Shown here piece by piece: positions 31,782 through 43,021 of a DNA stretch of 64,000 nt. Where the stretch lies: the NCBI RefSeq assembly GCF_014269185.2, contig NZ_JABWRZ020000004.1:1-64000 (forward strand), read 5' to 3'. This DNA is from Pseudomonas oryzicola. GTDB lineage: Bacteria; Pseudomonadota; Gammaproteobacteria; Pseudomonadales; Pseudomonadaceae. The position numbers and the translations under genes are program-made. Below the pieces are notes generated by a model that saw nothing but the letters and a program-made list of their open reading frames with translations, ran no database searches and was not told where the DNA came from. The number at the start of each line of letters is the position of its first letter. Within the stretch, counting starts at the first letter, position 1.

Positions 31782-34583
31782 ATGGCATTGAAATCCCCCG
31801 CGTTTCGTAGAAAGTTTCCGTTGCTGGTAACCGGCGGTCTGCTGGCCCTGCAACCTCTGGCCACGTCGTACGTGGTGGCAGCCGAACAGTTCGACTGCCA
31901 AGTGTCCGCCTCCGGTGGTTGGGACTGCAAGCCCAAGACCCCAGTCAACAACCTGCCGCCGCGCCCGGTGCATGAGGGTGCTGCAGTCAGCACCGGTACC
32001 GAAGCCGCGAGCGAAGGCGAAACGGCGGACCGCCCGATGCTGGTCACCGAGGCCAAGGGCCGCGCCCTGAAGTCGCGCAGCGAAGACTACAGCCACCTGG
32101 ACTGGGTACCGCGAGAAAAGCTCACTGCCGCGCAGCTGGCCGAGACCGGCCCGTACTGTGGTGGTGCGTACATCGAGCCAACCCGCCCGGGCATGGCCGA
32201 CACCACGCCGAAGGACGAGTCGCCAACCTACATCAACGCCAAGGTATCCAAGTACCAGCAGGAGCAGCAGATCGCTACCCTCGCCGGTGACGTGGTGATG
32301 CGCCAGGGCAGCATGCAGGCCGAGGCCGACGAGGCCAACCTCTATCAGACCGAAAACCGTGGCGAGCTCAAGGGCAACGTCAAGATCCGTGACAACGGTT
32401 CGCTGGTGGTCGGTGACGAGGCGCAGATCCAGCTCGACACCGGCGAGGCCCAGGTCGACAACGCCGAATACGTGATGCACACGTCGCACATCCGCGGCAG
32501 CGCCCTGTATGCCAAGCGTAGCGAAAACGCCATCATCCGCCTCAAGGACGGTACGTACACCACCTGCGAACCGGGCAGCAACGCCTGGCAGTTGAAGGGC
32601 AACAACATCACCCTGAACCCGGCCACCGGTTTCGGTACCGCGACCAACGTCACGCTGCGGGTCAAGGATTTCCCGGTGTTCTACACACCGTACATCTATT
32701 TCCCGATCGACGACCGTCGCCAGTCCGGCTTCCTGCCGCCATCGTTCAGCAGCACCAGCGACACCGGCTTCATGCTGGTCACGCCGTACTACTTCAACCT
32801 GGCACCGAACTACGACGCCACGTTGTACCCGCGCTACATGACCAAGCGTGGCCTGCTGATGGAAGGCGAGTTCCGCTACCTGACGCCTTCCAGCGAAGGC
32901 CAGTTCGGTGGTGCTTACCTCAACGACAAGAACGACGACCGCAAAGACCAGACTGACTACCAAGAACAGCGCTGGATGGTCAACTGGCAGCACAAGGGCG
33001 GGCTGGATGAGCGCCTGATGACCGAGGTGGACTACACCGACATCAGCGACCCGTTCTACTTCCAGGACCTGGAAACCGACCAGATTGGCGTCGAAACCCA
33101 GGACCTGCTGAACCAGCAGGGCGCTCTGACCTACCGCGGCGACAGCTACACCGCGCGGCTGAACGTGCATGCCTACGAGATGGCGACCATTTCGAAGATC
33201 ACCCCGTATGATCGCCTGCCGCAGATTACCTTCAACGGTAAGCTGCCGTACGAACCGGGTGGGCTTAATATTGCCTACGAAACCGAGGCAGTCCGTTTTG
33301 AGCGCGACCTGAAAGACGACTTCGTATTCGATAAAGACGGCAACCCCGACTTCTCCGCCGGTGCAGCAGGCCGCCGCCTGGACCAGAACGTCAGCGGTAT
33401 TGCCCGTGCCAACGGCAACCGTTTCAATGTCGCACCGTCGATCAGCCTGCCGATGGAAGCCAGCTACGGCTTCCTGACCCCCAAGCTGAAGTATGCATAC
33501 ACCCACTACGACCTGGATCTGGACAGCCAAGGCAAAACCCAGGCAATCGCGCAGTCGGCCAACCCGGCGTACGGCAGCTACAACAGCTCGCTGAACCGCG
33601 ATATCCCGATCTTCAGCGTGGACAGCGGGCTTTACTTCGACCGCAATACGTCGTTGTTCGGCTCCAACTACAAGCAAACCCTTGAACCGCGCATGTACTA
33701 CCTTTACGTCCCGTACGAGGACCAGAAGGACATCCCGCTGTTCGACTCGGGTGAAACCCTGTTCAGCTACGACTCGCTGTTCCGCGACAACCGCTTCAGC
33801 GGCACCGACCGCATCGGTGACGAGAACAAGCTGTCGCTGGGCGTGACCACCCGCTGGATCGAGGACAATGGCTTCGAACGCCAGAACTTCAGCATCGGCC
33901 AGGCGTACTACTTCAAGGACCGCAAGGTCCAGCTGCCGGGCATCAACTACAAGGAACGCACAGACGCGCAGTCCGACGTATCCCCGTACGCGCTGATGTA
34001 CAACTACTTCTTCAACCGCGACTGGCGCTTCAATTCGGACTTCAACTGGGACCCGGACAGCCGCAGCACCCGCTCGGGCAGCGCGATGTTCCACTACCAG
34101 CCTGAAGACAACCCGAACAAGGTGGTCAACCTCGGTTATCGCTACCGTAACGACACCATCTCCTACGACTCCACGACCGGCACCTGGAAAGTGGGCGGTG
34201 GCGACTACGGCGTACCGGGTAGCCCGAACTACATCAAGGACTACTACAAGATCCAGCAGCATGACTTCTCGGTCATCTGGCCGATCGTTCCGCAGTGGAG
34301 CGTCATCGCGCGCTGGCAGCATGACTACAATCGCAACCGCACCCTGGAAGCAATGGGCGGTTTCGAGTACGACAACTGCTGCTGGAAGCTGCGCCTGATC
34401 AACCGTTACTGGCTCGACTACGACGACTTCAGCCAGGCTCTTCCGGCGAACGAAAAAGGCGACCATGGCATCTTCCTTCAGATCGTCCTGAAGGGCCTCG
34501 GTGGTGTAGTCGGCAACAAGGTCGAATCTTTCCTCGACCAAGGCATTCAAGGTTACCGTGAACGTGAAGACCAAGCTTATTGA
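31782..34583 (+). CDS. lptD: LPS-assembly protein LptD
   Basis: Outer-membrane beta-barrel that inserts lipopolysaccharide into the outer leaflet together with LptE. The signal peptide is near residues 10-33 ([24 protein letters not shown]). The N-terminal OstA/LptA-like beta-jellyroll is at about 140-330 ([21 protein letters not shown]), and the barrel fills the remainder. It carries the paired cysteines DNCCWKLR near the C-terminus, and [11 protein letters not shown] near the N-terminus, that form disulfides in the family. Start at [12 protein letters not shown] gives 933 residues; the frame is open upstream but non-coding there. It overlaps surA. Confidence 0.96.
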   Translation: MALKSPAFRRKFPLLVTGGLLALQPLATSYVVAAEQFDCQVSASGGWDCKPKTPVNNLPPRPVHEGAAVSTGTEAASEGETADRPMLVTEAKGRALKSRSEDYSHLDWVPREKLTAAQLAETGPYCGGAYIEPTRPGMADTTPKDESPTYINAKVSKYQQEQQIATLAGDVVMRQGSMQAEADEANLYQTENRGELKGNVKIRDNGSLVVGDEAQIQLDTGEAQVDNAEYVMHTSHIRGSALYAKRSENAIIRLKDGTYTTCEPGSNAWQLKGNNITLNPATGFGTATNVTLRVKDFPVFYTPYIYFPIDDRRQSGFLPPSFSSTSDTGFMLVTPYYFNLAPNYDATLYPRYMTKRGLLMEGEFRYLTPSSEGQFGGAYLNDKNDDRKDQTDYQEQRWMVNWQHKGGLDERLMTEVDYTDISDPFYFQDLETDQIGVETQDLLNQQGALTYRGDSYTARLNVHAYEMATISKITPYDRLPQITFNGKLPYEPGGLNIAYETEAVRFERDLKDDFVFDKDGNPDFSAGAAGRRLDQNVSGIARANGNRFNVAPSISLPMEASYGFLTPKLKYAYTHYDLDLDSQGKTQAIAQSANPAYGSYNSSLNRDIPIFSVDSGLYFDRNTSLFGSNYKQTLEPRMYYLYVPYEDQKDIPLFDSGETLFSYDSLFRDNRFSGTDRIGDENKLSLGVTTRWIEDNGFERQNFSIGQAYYFKDRKVQLPGINYKERTDAQSDVSPYALMYNYFFNRDWRFNSDFNWDPDSRSTRSGSAMFHYQPEDNPNKVVNLGYRYRNDTISYDSTTGTWKVGGGDYGVPGSPNYIKDYYKIQQHDFSVIWPIVPQWSVIARWQHDYNRNRTLEAMGGFEYDNCCWKLRLINRYWLDYDDFSQALPANEKGDHGIFLQIVLKGLGGVVGNKVESFLDQGIQGYREREDQAY

Positions 34584-35883
34584 TCGACTGCGTCCAGCGT
34601 TGCTGGGCGTTGCATTGCTGAGTGGCGCGGTGCATGCCGCGGTGCAACCTCTTGATCGCGTGGTGGCCATCGTCGACAACGACGTGGTCATGCAAAGCCA
34701 GCTGGACCAGCGCATCCATGAGGTGCAGCAGACCATCGCCAAACGTGGCGGCGGCGTGCCGCCAACGGGCGCCCTGGAACAGCAGGTGCTGGAGCGCCTG
34801 ATCGTCGAGAACCTGCAGCTGCAGATCGGCGAACGCTCCGGTATCCGCATCACTGACGAAGAGCTGAACCAGGCCATCGGCACCATTGCCCAGCGCAATG
34901 GCATGTCGCTGGACCAGTTCCGTGCCGCCCTGGCCCGCGACGGCCTGTCGTTCGACGACGCCCGCGAGCAGGTCAAGCGCGAGATGATCATCAGCCGCGT
35001 GCGCCAGCGCCGCGTGGCCGAGCGCATCCAGGTGTCCGAGCAGGAAGTGAAGAACTACCTCAACTCCGACCTGGGCAAGATGCAGATGTCGGAAGAGTAC
35101 CGCCTGGCCAACATCCTGATCCCGACGCCGGAAGCGGCCAGCTCGGACGATATCCAGAAGGCTGCACGCAAGGTCGGTGACCTGTACCAGCAACTGCGCC
35201 AGGGCGCCGACTTCGGCCAGGTGGCGATTGCCAACTCAGCCAGCGAGAACGCCCTGGAAGGCGGCGAGATGGGATGGCGCAAAGCCGGCCAGTTGCCACC
35301 GGACTTCGCCAAGATGCTCAGCAGCATGCCGGTTGGCGAAATCACCCAGCCGATCCGCATCCCCAACGGCTTCATCATCCTCAAGCTCGAGGAGAAGCGT
35401 GGCGGCAGCGAGAACGTGCTGCGTGACGAAGTGCACGTGCGCCATATCCTGATCAAGCCGAGCGAAATCCGCAGCGAAGCGGCCACCGAGCAACTGGCCG
35501 AGCGCCTGTACGAGCGTATCAAGAACGGCGAAGACTTCGGCGAACTGGCGAAGAGCTTCTCGGAAGACCCGGGCTCGGCGCTCAACGGCGGCGACCTCAA
35601 CTGGGTGGACCCGAACAGCCTGGTACCGGAGTTCCGCGAGCAGATGGCCAACGCCACCCAAGGCGAAGTCACCCGTCCGTTCAAGACCCAGTACGGCTGG
35701 CATGTCCTGGAAGTGCTGGGCCGCCGCGCCACCGACAGCACCGAGCAGGCTCGCGAACAGCAGGCCATGAACGTATTGCGCAATCGCAAGTACGACGAAG
35801 AGCTGCAGACCTGGCTGCGCCAGATTCGCGACGAAGCCTACGTTGAAATCAAGCTGCCTGGCGCTGACCAGGCCACCCAGTGA
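34558..35883 (+). CDS. surA: Periplasmic chaperone / peptidyl-prolyl isomerase SurA
   Basis: Periplasmic folding factor for outer-membrane proteins, including LptD. The signal peptide is in residues 1-27 (ending SGAVHA). The N-terminal chaperone domain ([17 protein letters not shown]) is followed by two parvulin (PpiC) domains at about 175-275 and 285-385. The second carries [10 protein letters not shown] and [14 protein letters not shown]. The start is GTG at 34558 or GTG at 34564 (441 or 439 residues). Either start lies inside lptD, giving an overlap of 20-26 bases. Confidence 0.95.
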   Translation: MNVKTKLIDRLRPALLGVALLSGAVHAAVQPLDRVVAIVDNDVVMQSQLDQRIHEVQQTIAKRGGGVPPTGALEQQVLERLIVENLQLQIGERSGIRITDEELNQAIGTIAQRNGMSLDQFRAALARDGLSFDDAREQVKREMIISRVRQRRVAERIQVSEQEVKNYLNSDLGKMQMSEEYRLANILIPTPEAASSDDIQKAARKVGDLYQQLRQGADFGQVAIANSASENALEGGEMGWRKAGQLPPDFAKMLSSMPVGEITQPIRIPNGFIILKLEEKRGGSENVLRDEVHVRHILIKPSEIRSEAATEQLAERLYERIKNGEDFGELAKSFSEDPGSALNGGDLNWVDPNSLVPEFREQMANATQGEVTRPFKTQYGWHVLEVLGRRATDSTEQAREQQAMNVLRNRKYDEELQTWLRQIRDEAYVEIKLPGADQATQ

Positions 35884-36869
35884 AGCCTCTGCGCTTCGCC
35901 GTCACCCCCGGCGAACCAGCCGGCATAGGTCCCGACCTGTGCCTGCTGCTCGCCGCAGACGCCCAGCCCCACCCCCTGATCGCCATCACCAGCCGTGACC
36001 TGCTCGCCGAGCGGGCCACCCAGCTGGGGCTGGCCGTCAACCTGTTACCGGTAGCGCCGGGCCAATGGCCCGAACAGCCGGCACCGGCGGGTAGCCTGTA
36101 CGTCTGGGATACGCCCCTGGCGGCCCCGGTAGTGCCAGGTCAGCTCGACAAGGCCAATGCCACGTTCGTGTTGCAAACCCTGAGGCGCGCCGGGCAAGGC
36201 TGCCTGGACGGGCACTTCGCCGGGATGATTACCGCGCCTGTGCACAAGGGGGTCATCAATGAAAGCGGCATCGCCTTCTCCGGGCATACCGAATTCCTTG
36301 CCGAACTGACCCACACCGCACAAGTGGTGATGATGCTCGCCACCCACGGCCTGCGCGTCGCCCTGGTGACCACGCACCTGCCACTGCGCGACATTGCCGA
36401 CGCCATCACTGCCGAACGCGTCGAACGTGTGACACGCATCCTGCACGCGGACATGCGTGACAAGTTCGGCATTGCCAACCCGCGCATCCTGGTGTGCGGC
36501 CTCAACCCGCATGCGGGTGAAGGTGGCCACCTGGGCCGCGAGGAAATCGACATCATCGAGCCGACCCTGGCCCGCTTGCGCACCGAGGGCATGGACCTGC
36601 GCGGGCCGCTGCCGGCCGATACCCTGTTTACCCCCAAATATCTGGAGCACTGCGATGCAGTGCTGGCGATGTATCACGACCAGGGCCTGCCCGTACTCAA
36701 GTACAAAGGCTTTGGCGCAGCCGTGAACGTGACCCTGGGTCTGCCGATCATCCGCACGTCGGTTGACCATGGCACCGCCCTGGACCTTGCCGGTACCGGC
36801 AAGATCGACACCGGCAGCCTGCGCGTCGCGCTGGACACCGCCTACCAGATGGCCGAGAACCGACCATGA
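35880..36869 (+). CDS. pdxA: 4-hydroxythreonine-4-phosphate dehydrogenase
   Basis: NAD-dependent enzyme of pyridoxal phosphate synthesis, 329 residues. Family blocks are [59 protein letters not shown] and [12 protein letters not shown], which include the metal-binding histidines. The start is GTG at 35880, overlapping the surA stop by 4 bases (GTGA). The stop overlaps rsmA by 4 bases (ATGA), so lptD-surA-pdxA-rsmA form a tightly coupled operon. Confidence 0.96.
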   Translation: MKPLRFAVTPGEPAGIGPDLCLLLAADAQPHPLIAITSRDLLAERATQLGLAVNLLPVAPGQWPEQPAPAGSLYVWDTPLAAPVVPGQLDKANATFVLQTLRRAGQGCLDGHFAGMITAPVHKGVINESGIAFSGHTEFLAELTHTAQVVMMLATHGLRVALVTTHLPLRDIADAITAERVERVTRILHADMRDKFGIANPRILVCGLNPHAGEGGHLGREEIDIIEPTLARLRTEGMDLRGPLPADTLFTPKYLEHCDAVLAMYHDQGLPVLKYKGFGAAVNVTLGLPIIRTSVDHGTALDLAGTGKIDTGSLRVALDTAYQMAENRP

Positions 36870-37666
36870 ACGAGCAATACCAACACCGGGCGCGCAAGCG
36901 CTTCGGCCAGAACTTCCTGCACGACGCAGGCATCATCGACCGCATCCTGCGTGCCATCAACGCCAAGGCCGGTGAGCACCTGCTGGAGATCGGCCCGGGC
37001 CAGGGTGCCCTGACCGAAGGCCTGCTGGGCAGCGGCGCACAGCTGGACGTGGTGGAACTGGACAAGGACCTGGTGCCGATCCTGCAGCACAAGTTCGCCA
37101 ACCGCAGCAACTTCCGCCTGCACCAGGGCGACGCCCTGAAGTTCGACTTCAACCAGCTGGACGTCCCACCGCGCAGCCTGAAGGTAGTAGGCAACCTGCC
37201 CTACAACATTTCCACCCCGCTGATCTTCCACCTGCTCAGCCACGCCGGGCTGATCCGCGACATGCATTTCATGTTGCAGAAGGAAGTGGTCGAGCGCATG
37301 GCCGCCGGCCCTGGCGGTGGCGACTGGGGGCGTTTGTCGATCATGGTGCAGTACCACTGCCGGGTCGAACACCTGTTCAACGTTGGCCCGGGTGCCTTCA
37401 ATCCACCGCCGAAAGTGGACTCGGCCATCGTTCGCCTGGTACCGCACGAAGTGTTGCCACATCCGGCCAAGGATGCACAACTGCTGGAGCGCGTGGTACG
37501 TGAAGCGTTCAACCAGCGCCGCAAGACCCTGCGCAATACCATGAAAGGCCTGCTCGACAGCGCAGCCATCGAGGCAGCAGGGGTGGACGGCAGCCTGCGC
37601 CCTGAACAGCTGGACCTGGCGGCCTTCGTGCGCCTGGCTGACCAACTGGCCGACCAGCAGGCCTGA
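36866..37666 (+). CDS. rsmA: 16S rRNA dimethyladenosine transferase
   Basis: KsgA/RsmA dimethylates A1518 and A1519 of 16S rRNA with S-adenosylmethionine. The start [19 protein letters not shown] is the family signature. The SAM motif is [16 protein letters not shown], and the catalytic NLPY motif is [15 protein letters not shown]. At 266 residues it is full length. It overlaps pdxA by 4 bases and is followed by a REP palindrome. Confidence 0.97.
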   Translation: MNEQYQHRARKRFGQNFLHDAGIIDRILRAINAKAGEHLLEIGPGQGALTEGLLGSGAQLDVVELDKDLVPILQHKFANRSNFRLHQGDALKFDFNQLDVPPRSLKVVGNLPYNISTPLIFHLLSHAGLIRDMHFMLQKEVVERMAAGPGGGDWGRLSIMVQYHCRVEHLFNVGPGAFNPPPKVDSAIVRLVPHEVLPHPAKDAQLLERVVREAFNQRRKTLRNTMKGLLDSAAIEAAGVDGSLRPEQLDLAAFVRLADQLADQQA

Positions 37667-37679
37667 CAGCCTGGATCAG

Positions 37680-37707
37680 CCTCTTCGCCGGCACGCCCGC
37701 GAAGAGG
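37680..37707. repeat. REP-like palindrome
   Basis: CCTCTTCGCCGGC and GCCCGCGAAGAGG pair with one mismatch around a 2-base centre, 14 bases past rsmA. It may end the lptD-rsmA transcript. Confidence 0.6.
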
Positions 37708-37811
37708 CCGGTACCGACTATAGATATCCCCAAGCCGCCACACCGCTGGCCCTCCCACCGCTCAATGGCCTAGACTGCATTATTGCGTCAGTTTTTTCCC
37801 AAGGCCCTTGC

Positions 37812-38192
37812 ATGTCCGACCCCCGCTATCAGATCGACGTCAGCGTCGTGACCCGCTACCTCAAAGAACAATCCGACCCCGAAAACAGTCGTTTCGCTTT
37901 CGCCTACACCATCACCGTGCAGAACAACGGCTCGCTCAACGCCAAGCTGCTGTCGCGCCACTGGCTGATCACCAACGGTGACGGCGAGGTCGAGGAAGTT
38001 CGCGGTGCCGGCGTGGTCGGCCAGCAGCCCAACATCGCCCCCGGCCAGAGCCACACCTACAGCAGCGGCGCCGTGATCAGCACCCGCGTAGGCACCATGC
38101 AGGGCAGCTACCAGATGTTCGCCGAAGACGGCAAACGCTTCGATGCCCAGATCGCGCCCTTCCGCCTGGCGGTGCCCGGGGCGCTGCACTGA
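37812..38192 (+). CDS. apaG: ApaG protein
   Basis: A 126-residue fibronectin-III-like beta-sandwich protein of the ApaG/DUF525 family. The conserved features are [35 protein letters not shown] and the [12 protein letters not shown] loop. Its molecular role is not firmly known; it binds pyrophosphate-containing compounds in related structures. It overlaps apaH by one base (TGATG), an arrangement common in gammaproteobacteria. Confidence 0.95.
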   Translation: MSDPRYQIDVSVVTRYLKEQSDPENSRFAFAYTITVQNNGSLNAKLLSRHWLITNGDGEVEEVRGAGVVGQQPNIAPGQSHTYSSGAVISTRVGTMQGSYQMFAEDGKRFDAQIAPFRLAVPGALH

Positions 38193-39058
38193 TGGCTACC
38201 TACGCTGTCGGAGATTTGCAGGGCTGCCTGCAGCCACTCAAGTGCCTGCTCGAACGCGTCAGTTTCAACCCCACGGTCGACCGCCTGTGGCTGGTCGGCG
38301 ATCTGGTCAACCGCGGCCCCGAGTCGCTGGAAACCCTGCGGTTCCTTTATTCGATCCGCCAGTCGCTGGTCTGCGTGCTAGGCAACCATGACCTGCACCT
38401 GCTGGCCGTCTGGCATAACGTCGAGCGCCTGAAGAAAAGCGACACCCTGCGCGAAATCATCGAGGCGCCGGACGCCGACCAGCTGTTCGACTGGCTGCGC
38501 CAGCAAAAGCTGCTGCACTACGACGAGCCCCGGGGTATTGCCCTGGTTCATGCCGGCATTCCACCGCAATGGACCTTGGGCAAAGCCCTGGCCCTGGCCG
38601 GCGAAGTCGAAGAGGTACTGCGCGACGACAGTCGCCTGAAGCAATACCTGGACGGCATGTACGGCAACGAGCCAAGCAAGTGGAGCAAGAACCTCTGCGG
38701 CATCGAACGCCTGCGGGTCATCACCAACTACCTTACGCGCATGCGCTTCTGCACCGCCGAGGGCAAGCTCGACCTCAAGAGCAAGGAAGGCCTGGAAACC
38801 GCCCCCAAAGGCTACAAGCCCTGGTTCGCCCACAAGGACCGCCGTTCACGCCACGTGAAGATCATCTTTGGCCACTGGGCAGCCCTGCAGGGTCAGGTCG
38901 ACCAACCTGGCATCATTGCCCTGGACACCGGCTGCGTATGGGGTGGCGCCATGACCCTGTACAACGTCGACAGCGGCGAATATCACCGCTGTGATTGCGC
39001 CGACGACGGCACCCTGCGCCAACCGGCACAACCCACTACACTCAACGACCACACCTGA
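38192..39058 (+). CDS. apaH: Diadenosine tetraphosphatase
   Basis: Symmetrical bis(5'-nucleosyl)-tetraphosphatase that cleaves Ap4A to two ADP; it also removes Np4 caps from RNA. Calcineurin-like metallophosphatase motifs are visible: [13 protein letters not shown] (GDxxG), [15 protein letters not shown] (GDxxxRG) and [10 protein letters not shown] (GNHD), then HAGIPPQWT and FGHWAALQG. 288 residues. It is translationally coupled to apaG, and glpE starts 14 bases downstream. Confidence 0.96.
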   Translation: MATYAVGDLQGCLQPLKCLLERVSFNPTVDRLWLVGDLVNRGPESLETLRFLYSIRQSLVCVLGNHDLHLLAVWHNVERLKKSDTLREIIEAPDADQLFDWLRQQKLLHYDEPRGIALVHAGIPPQWTLGKALALAGEVEEVLRDDSRLKQYLDGMYGNEPSKWSKNLCGIERLRVITNYLTRMRFCTAEGKLDLKSKEGLETAPKGYKPWFAHKDRRSRHVKIIFGHWAALQGQVDQPGIIALDTGCVWGGAMTLYNVDSGEYHRCDCADDGTLRQPAQPTTLNDHT

Positions 39059-39072
39059 AGGAAGTAGTACCC

Positions 39073-39405
39073 ATGAGCGAATTCAAGCGCATCCCTCCCG
39101 AGCAGGCCTTGGAGCTTCGCAAGCAACAAGGTGCGGTCGTCGTCGACATTCGCGACCCCCAGGCTTTCGCCGCCGGCCACATTACCGGTGCCAAGCATCT
39201 GGATAACCATTCGGTCGCCGAGTTCATCCGCAATGCCGACCTCGATGCCCCGACCCTGGTGGTGTGCTACCACGGCAATTCCAGCCAGAGCGCCGCAGCC
39301 TACCTGGCCAATCAGGGGTTTTCCGACGTTTACAGCGTTGACGGCGGCTTCGAACTGTGGCGCGCCACCTACCCGGCCGAGACCGCCCAGGGCACTGCCG
39401 AATAA
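39073..39405 (+). CDS. glpE: Thiosulfate sulfurtransferase GlpE (single-domain rhodanese)
   Basis: A 110-residue rhodanese transferring sulfane sulfur to a thiophilic acceptor. The active-site cysteine is in [17 protein letters not shown], matching the CxxGxxS-type loop of GlpE. The N-terminal [16 protein letters not shown] is the other family motif. The start [13 protein letters not shown] follows GAAGGAAG. It trails apaGH by 14 bases and ends before a hairpin. Confidence 0.92.
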   Translation: MSEFKRIPPEQALELRKQQGAVVVDIRDPQAFAAGHITGAKHLDNHSVAEFIRNADLDAPTLVVCYHGNSSQSAAAYLANQGFSDVYSVDGGFELWRATYPAETAQGTAE

Positions 39406-39422
39406 TTTTTTCATCTACACTG

Positions 39423-39445
39423 GAGCCCGCGCCCTGTGCGGGCTC
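39423..39445 (+). terminator. Hairpin after glpE
   Basis: GAGCCCGC-GCCCTGT-GCGGGCTC, 17 bases past the glpE stop. No T-run follows, though a T-tract precedes it. Weak terminator candidate. Confidence 0.4.
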
Positions 39446-39493
39446 GCGGCTTATCTGACGAACGGTCGCCCACAACTTCTCCGCCCCTCGCCC

Positions 39494-39520
39494 TTGACCT
39501 TGCGGATAACCAACTATTCT
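39494..39520 (+). promoter_or_regulatory. Candidate stationary-phase promoter for prkA-yeaH-spoVR
   Basis: TTGACC at 39494-39499 and CTATTCT at 39514-39520, spaced 15 bases between hexamers, followed by TTAA. The C before the -10 box fits the sigma-S preference. The E. coli yeaGH homologues are sigma-S dependent. The untranslated leader would be about 160 bases. Prediction by eye. Confidence 0.35.
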
Positions 39521-39686
39521 TAAGCGCAGGCCATCCAGAAAAAGGGGAGAGCCGGTACACCGGCGTGCGGGTCATCGGTAGCGTTACAGGGTGTTTGGGG
39601 GGTATACAGCAATCGGGAACCCGGTTGCGTGCCAGCATCAGCTGACTGATCCGGCGTCGTCTCCACGTATCGAGCGAGGTGACGTC

Positions 39687-41609
39687 ATGAGTATTTTTAG
39701 CCACTTCCAACAACGTTTCGAGTCAACGCGCCAGGAAGAATTAACGCTGCAGGAGTACCTCGAGCTGTGCAAAGAGGATCGCAGTGCCTACGCATCGGCG
39801 GCCGAACGCCTGTTGCTGGCCATCGGTGAGCCAGAGCTGATCGACACCTCTACCAACTCCAGGCTGTCGCGGATTTTCTCCAACAAGGTCATCCGCCGCT
39901 ATCCGGCCTTTGCCGACTTCCATGGCATGGAAGAGTGCATCGACCAGATCGTCTCGTACTTCCGCCATGCCGCCCAAGGCCTGGAAGAGAAGAAACAGAT
40001 CCTCTATCTGCTGGGCCCGGTGGGCGGCGGTAAGTCGTCGCTGGCGGAAAAACTCAAGCAGCTGATGGAAAAGGTACCGTTCTACGCCATCAAGGACTCG
40101 CCGGTATTCGAGTCGCCATTGGGCCTGTTCAATGCCAGCGAAGACGGGGCCATCCTCGAGGAAGAGTACGGCATCTCGCGGCGCTACCTGAACACCATCA
40201 TGTCGCCTTGGGCCACCAAGCGCCTGCAGGAGTTCGGCGGCGACATCAGCAAGTTCAAGGTGGTGAAGCTGTACCCCTCGATCCTCAACCAGATCGCCAT
40301 CGCCAAGACCGAACCGGGTGACGAGAACAACCAGGACATCTCGGCCCTGGTCGGCAAGGTGGATATCCGCAAGCTCGAGGAATTCCCGCAGAACGATGCC
40401 GACGCCTACAGCTATTCGGGCGCGCTGTGCCGGGCCAACCAGGGCCTGATGGAATTCGTCGAAATGTTCAAGGCCCCGATCAAGGTCCTGCACCCGTTGC
40501 TCACCGCCACCCAGGAAGGCAACTACAACAGTACCGAAGGCCTCGGTGCCATCCCCTACTCCGGGATACTCCTGGCCCACTCCAACGAATCGGAGTGGCA
40601 CACCTTCCGCAACAACAAGAACAACGAGGCGTTCATCGACCGGATCTACATCGTCAAGGTGCCGTACTGCCTGCGCGTCAGCGATGAGATCAAGATCTAC
40701 GACAAGCTGCTGGTCAACAGTTCGCTGGCCAAGGCCCACTGCGCCCCGGACACACTGAAGATGCTGGCGCAGTTCACCGTGCTGTCGCGCCTGAAGGAGC
40801 CGGAAAACTCCAACATCTACTCGAAAATGCGGGTGTACGACGGGGAGAACCTCAAGGATACCGATCCAAAGGCCAAGTCGATCCAAGAATACCGCGATGC
40901 CGCAGGCGTCGACGAGGGCATGAACGGTCTGTCGACCCGCTTCGCCTTCAAGATCCTGTCCAAGGTGTTCAACTTCGACCCGCATGAAGTGGCCGCCAAC
41001 CCGGTGCACCTGCTGTATGTACTGGAGCAGCAGATCGAGCAGGAACAGTTCCCGGCCGAAGTGCGCGAACGCTACCTGCGCTACCTGAAGGAGTACCTGG
41101 CGCCGCGCTACATCGAGTTCATCGGCAAGGAAATTCAGACTGCGTACCTGGAGTCCTACAGCGAGTACGGCCAGAACATCTTCGACCGCTACGTGCTGTA
41201 CGCCGACTTCTGGATCCAGGACCAGGAGTACCGCGACCCGGAAACCGGCGAAATCCTCAACCGTATCGCCCTCAACGAAGAGCTGGAGAAGATCGAGAAG
41301 CCGGCCGGCATCAGCAACCCGAAAGATTTCCGCAACGAAATCGTCAACTTCGTGCTGCGTGCCCGCGCCAACAACAATGGCAAAAACCCGAGCTGGCTGA
41401 GCTATGAAAAGCTGCGGGTGGTGATCGAGAAGAAAATGTTCTCCAACACCGAGGACCTGCTGCCAGTCATCAGCTTCAACGCCAAGGCCAGCAAGGAGGA
41501 CCAACAGAAACACAACGACTTCGTCACGCGCATGGTGGAGCGTGGCTACACCGACAAACAGGTTCGTCTGCTGTCGGAATGGTACCTGCGGGTCAGGAAA
41601 TCGCAATAA
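39687..41609 (+). CDS. prkA: PrkA family serine protein kinase (YeaG)
   Basis: A 640-residue protein with an N-terminal AAA+-like PrkA domain and a C-terminal kinase-like domain. Walker A is LLGPVGGGKSSLAEKL near residue 110. Conserved PrkA blocks include FKAPIKVLHPLLTATQEGNY and EWHTFRNNKNNEAFIDRI. YeaG is implicated in adaptation to sustained nitrogen starvation and stationary phase in E. coli; its substrates are poorly defined. The start MSIFSHFQQRFES follows GAGG. It is first in the conserved prkA-yeaH-spoVR cluster. Confidence 0.94.
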   Translation: MSIFSHFQQRFESTRQEELTLQEYLELCKEDRSAYASAAERLLLAIGEPELIDTSTNSRLSRIFSNKVIRRYPAFADFHGMEECIDQIVSYFRHAAQGLEEKKQILYLLGPVGGGKSSLAEKLKQLMEKVPFYAIKDSPVFESPLGLFNASEDGAILEEEYGISRRYLNTIMSPWATKRLQEFGGDISKFKVVKLYPSILNQIAIAKTEPGDENNQDISALVGKVDIRKLEEFPQNDADAYSYSGALCRANQGLMEFVEMFKAPIKVLHPLLTATQEGNYNSTEGLGAIPYSGILLAHSNESEWHTFRNNKNNEAFIDRIYIVKVPYCLRVSDEIKIYDKLLVNSSLAKAHCAPDTLKMLAQFTVLSRLKEPENSNIYSKMRVYDGENLKDTDPKAKSIQEYRDAAGVDEGMNGLSTRFAFKILSKVFNFDPHEVAANPVHLLYVLEQQIEQEQFPAEVRERYLRYLKEYLAPRYIEFIGKEIQTAYLESYSEYGQNIFDRYVLYADFWIQDQEYRDPETGEILNRIALNEELEKIEKPAGISNPKDFRNEIVNFVLRARANNNGKNPSWLSYEKLRVVIEKKMFSNTEDLLPVISFNAKASKEDQQKHNDFVTRMVERGYTDKQVRLLSEWYLRVRKSQ

Positions 41610-41613
41610 AGCG

Positions 41614-41724
41614 GCAAGCTACAAGCCGCAAGCTCCAGGCTGTACGGCGCCGAGCGCAAGCCCGGCGTCGCAGCTTGCAGCCGCGGTGGCTGCTCTTTCT
41701 TGCAGCTTGAAGCTTGTGGCTTGC
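41614..41724. repeat. Imperfect inverted repeat between prkA and yeaH
   Basis: Arms at 41614-41634 and 41704-41724 match in 18 of 21 positions and are built from reiterated AAGC/GCTT units such as CAAGCTACAAGCCGCAAGC. The loop holds a second dyad (GGCGCCG ... CCCGGCGTC). It fills most of the 140-base gap inside an otherwise compact gene cluster. This is a common type of Pseudomonas intergenic repeat. Confidence 0.65.
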
Positions 41725-41749
41725 AGCTGCTCCAGCTACCGGAGGGACC

Positions 41750-43021
41750 ATGAGCTACGTTATAGACCGACGCCTGAACGGCAAGAACAAGAGCACGGTC
41801 AACCGCCAGCGCTTTCTGCGGCGGTACCGCGAACACATCAAGAAAGCCGTCGAAGAGGCGGTGAGCCGCCGTTCCATCATGGACATGGAACATGGCGAGC
41901 AGATCAGCATTCCGGGGCGCGATATCGACGAACCGGTGCTGCACCATGGTCGCGGAGGCAAACAGACCATCGTCCACCCGGGCAACAAGGAATTCACCGC
42001 CGGTGAGCACATTCCCAGGCCGCAAGGGGGTGGAGGTGGCAGCGGCCGTGGCAAAGCCGGTAATTCCGGCGAAGGCATGGACGATTTCGTCTTCCAGATC
42101 ACCCAGGAAGAATTTCTCGAATTCATGTTCGAAGACCTCGAACTGCCCAACCTGGTCAAACGCCACCTGACCGGTGCCGACACCTTCAAGACCGTGCGCG
42201 CCGGTATCGCCAACGAAGGCAACCCGTCACGCATCAATATCGTGCGCACCCTGCGCTCGGCCCATGCCCGGCGTATCGCCCTCACCGGCAGCAGCCGCGC
42301 CCTGCTGCGCGAGGCGCAGAAGGAACTCGCCCGCCTGAAGATCGAGGAACCGGACAACTTTACCGATATCCAGGAAATCGAACAGGAAATCGAACGCCTG
42401 AAGGCACGCATCAACCGCCTGCCCTTCCTCGATACCTTCGACCTCAAGTACAACCTGCTGGTCAAGCAGCCCAACCCCAGCTCCAAGGCGGTGATGTTCT
42501 GCCTGATGGACGTGTCCGGGTCGATGACCCAGGCCACCAAAGACATTGCCAAGCGCTTCTTCATCCTGCTGTACCTGTTCCTCAAGCGGAACTACGACCG
42601 CATCGAAGTGGTATTCATCCGCCACCACACCAGCGCCCGTGAAGTCGACGAGGAAGAATTCTTCTATTCGCGGGAAACCGGCGGCACCATCGTTTCCAGT
42701 GCACTCAAGCTGATGCAGGAAATCATGGCCGAGCGCTACCCGGCCAGCGACTGGAACATCTACGCCGCCCAGGCCTCCGACGGCGACAACTGGAACGACG
42801 ACTCGCCGATCTGCCGCGAGATCCTGTCCAAGCAGATCATGCCGCATGTGCAGTACTACACTTACGTCGAGATCACCCCACGTGAGCACCAGGCGCTGTG
42901 GTACGAATACGAGCGCATCGGCGAAGCCTTCCCCGACACGTTCGCCCAGCAGCAGCTGGTATCGGCCGGCGACATCTACCCGGTCTTCCGTGAACTCTTC
43001 CAGCGCAGGTTAGCCACATGA
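41750..43021 (+). CDS. yeaH: YeaH/DUF444 family protein (VWA-like)
   Basis: A 423-residue DUF444 protein. A metal-ion-dependent adhesion-like motif, [12 protein letters not shown] (DxSxS), identifies a von Willebrand A-type fold near residue 250. The N-terminal half is charged and contains a glycine-rich linker ([14 protein letters not shown]). It is usually encoded with PrkA and SpoVR and is thought to act with them in stress or starvation; no activity is established. The start [14 protein letters not shown] follows GGAGG. The stop overlaps spoVR by 4 bases (ATGA). Confidence 0.92.
   Translation: MSYVIDRRLNGKNKSTVNRQRFLRRYREHIKKAVEEAVSRRSIMDMEHGEQISIPGRDIDEPVLHHGRGGKQTIVHPGNKEFTAGEHIPRPQGGGGGSGRGKAGNSGEGMDDFVFQITQEEFLEFMFEDLELPNLVKRHLTGADTFKTVRAGIANEGNPSRINIVRTLRSAHARRIALTGSSRALLREAQKELARLKIEEPDNFTDIQEIEQEIERLKARINRLPFLDTFDLKYNLLVKQPNPSSKAVMFCLMDVSGSMTQATKDIAKRFFILLYLFLKRNYDRIEVVFIRHHTSAREVDEEEFFYSRETGGTIVSSALKLMQEIMAERYPASDWNIYAAQASDGDNWNDDSPICREILSKQIMPHVQYYTYVEITPREHQALWYEYERIGEAFPDTFAQQQLVSAGDIYPVFRELFQRRLAT

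Noticed and set aside
31698..35027. Very long open frame antisense to lptD and surA
   Set aside because: It mirrors the codon bias of a GC-rich gene on the other strand, has no family motifs, and overlaps two certain genes. The same holds for long antisense frames over the rmcA gene (53720-56458), dnaG (48831-50699) and prkA (39741-41606).
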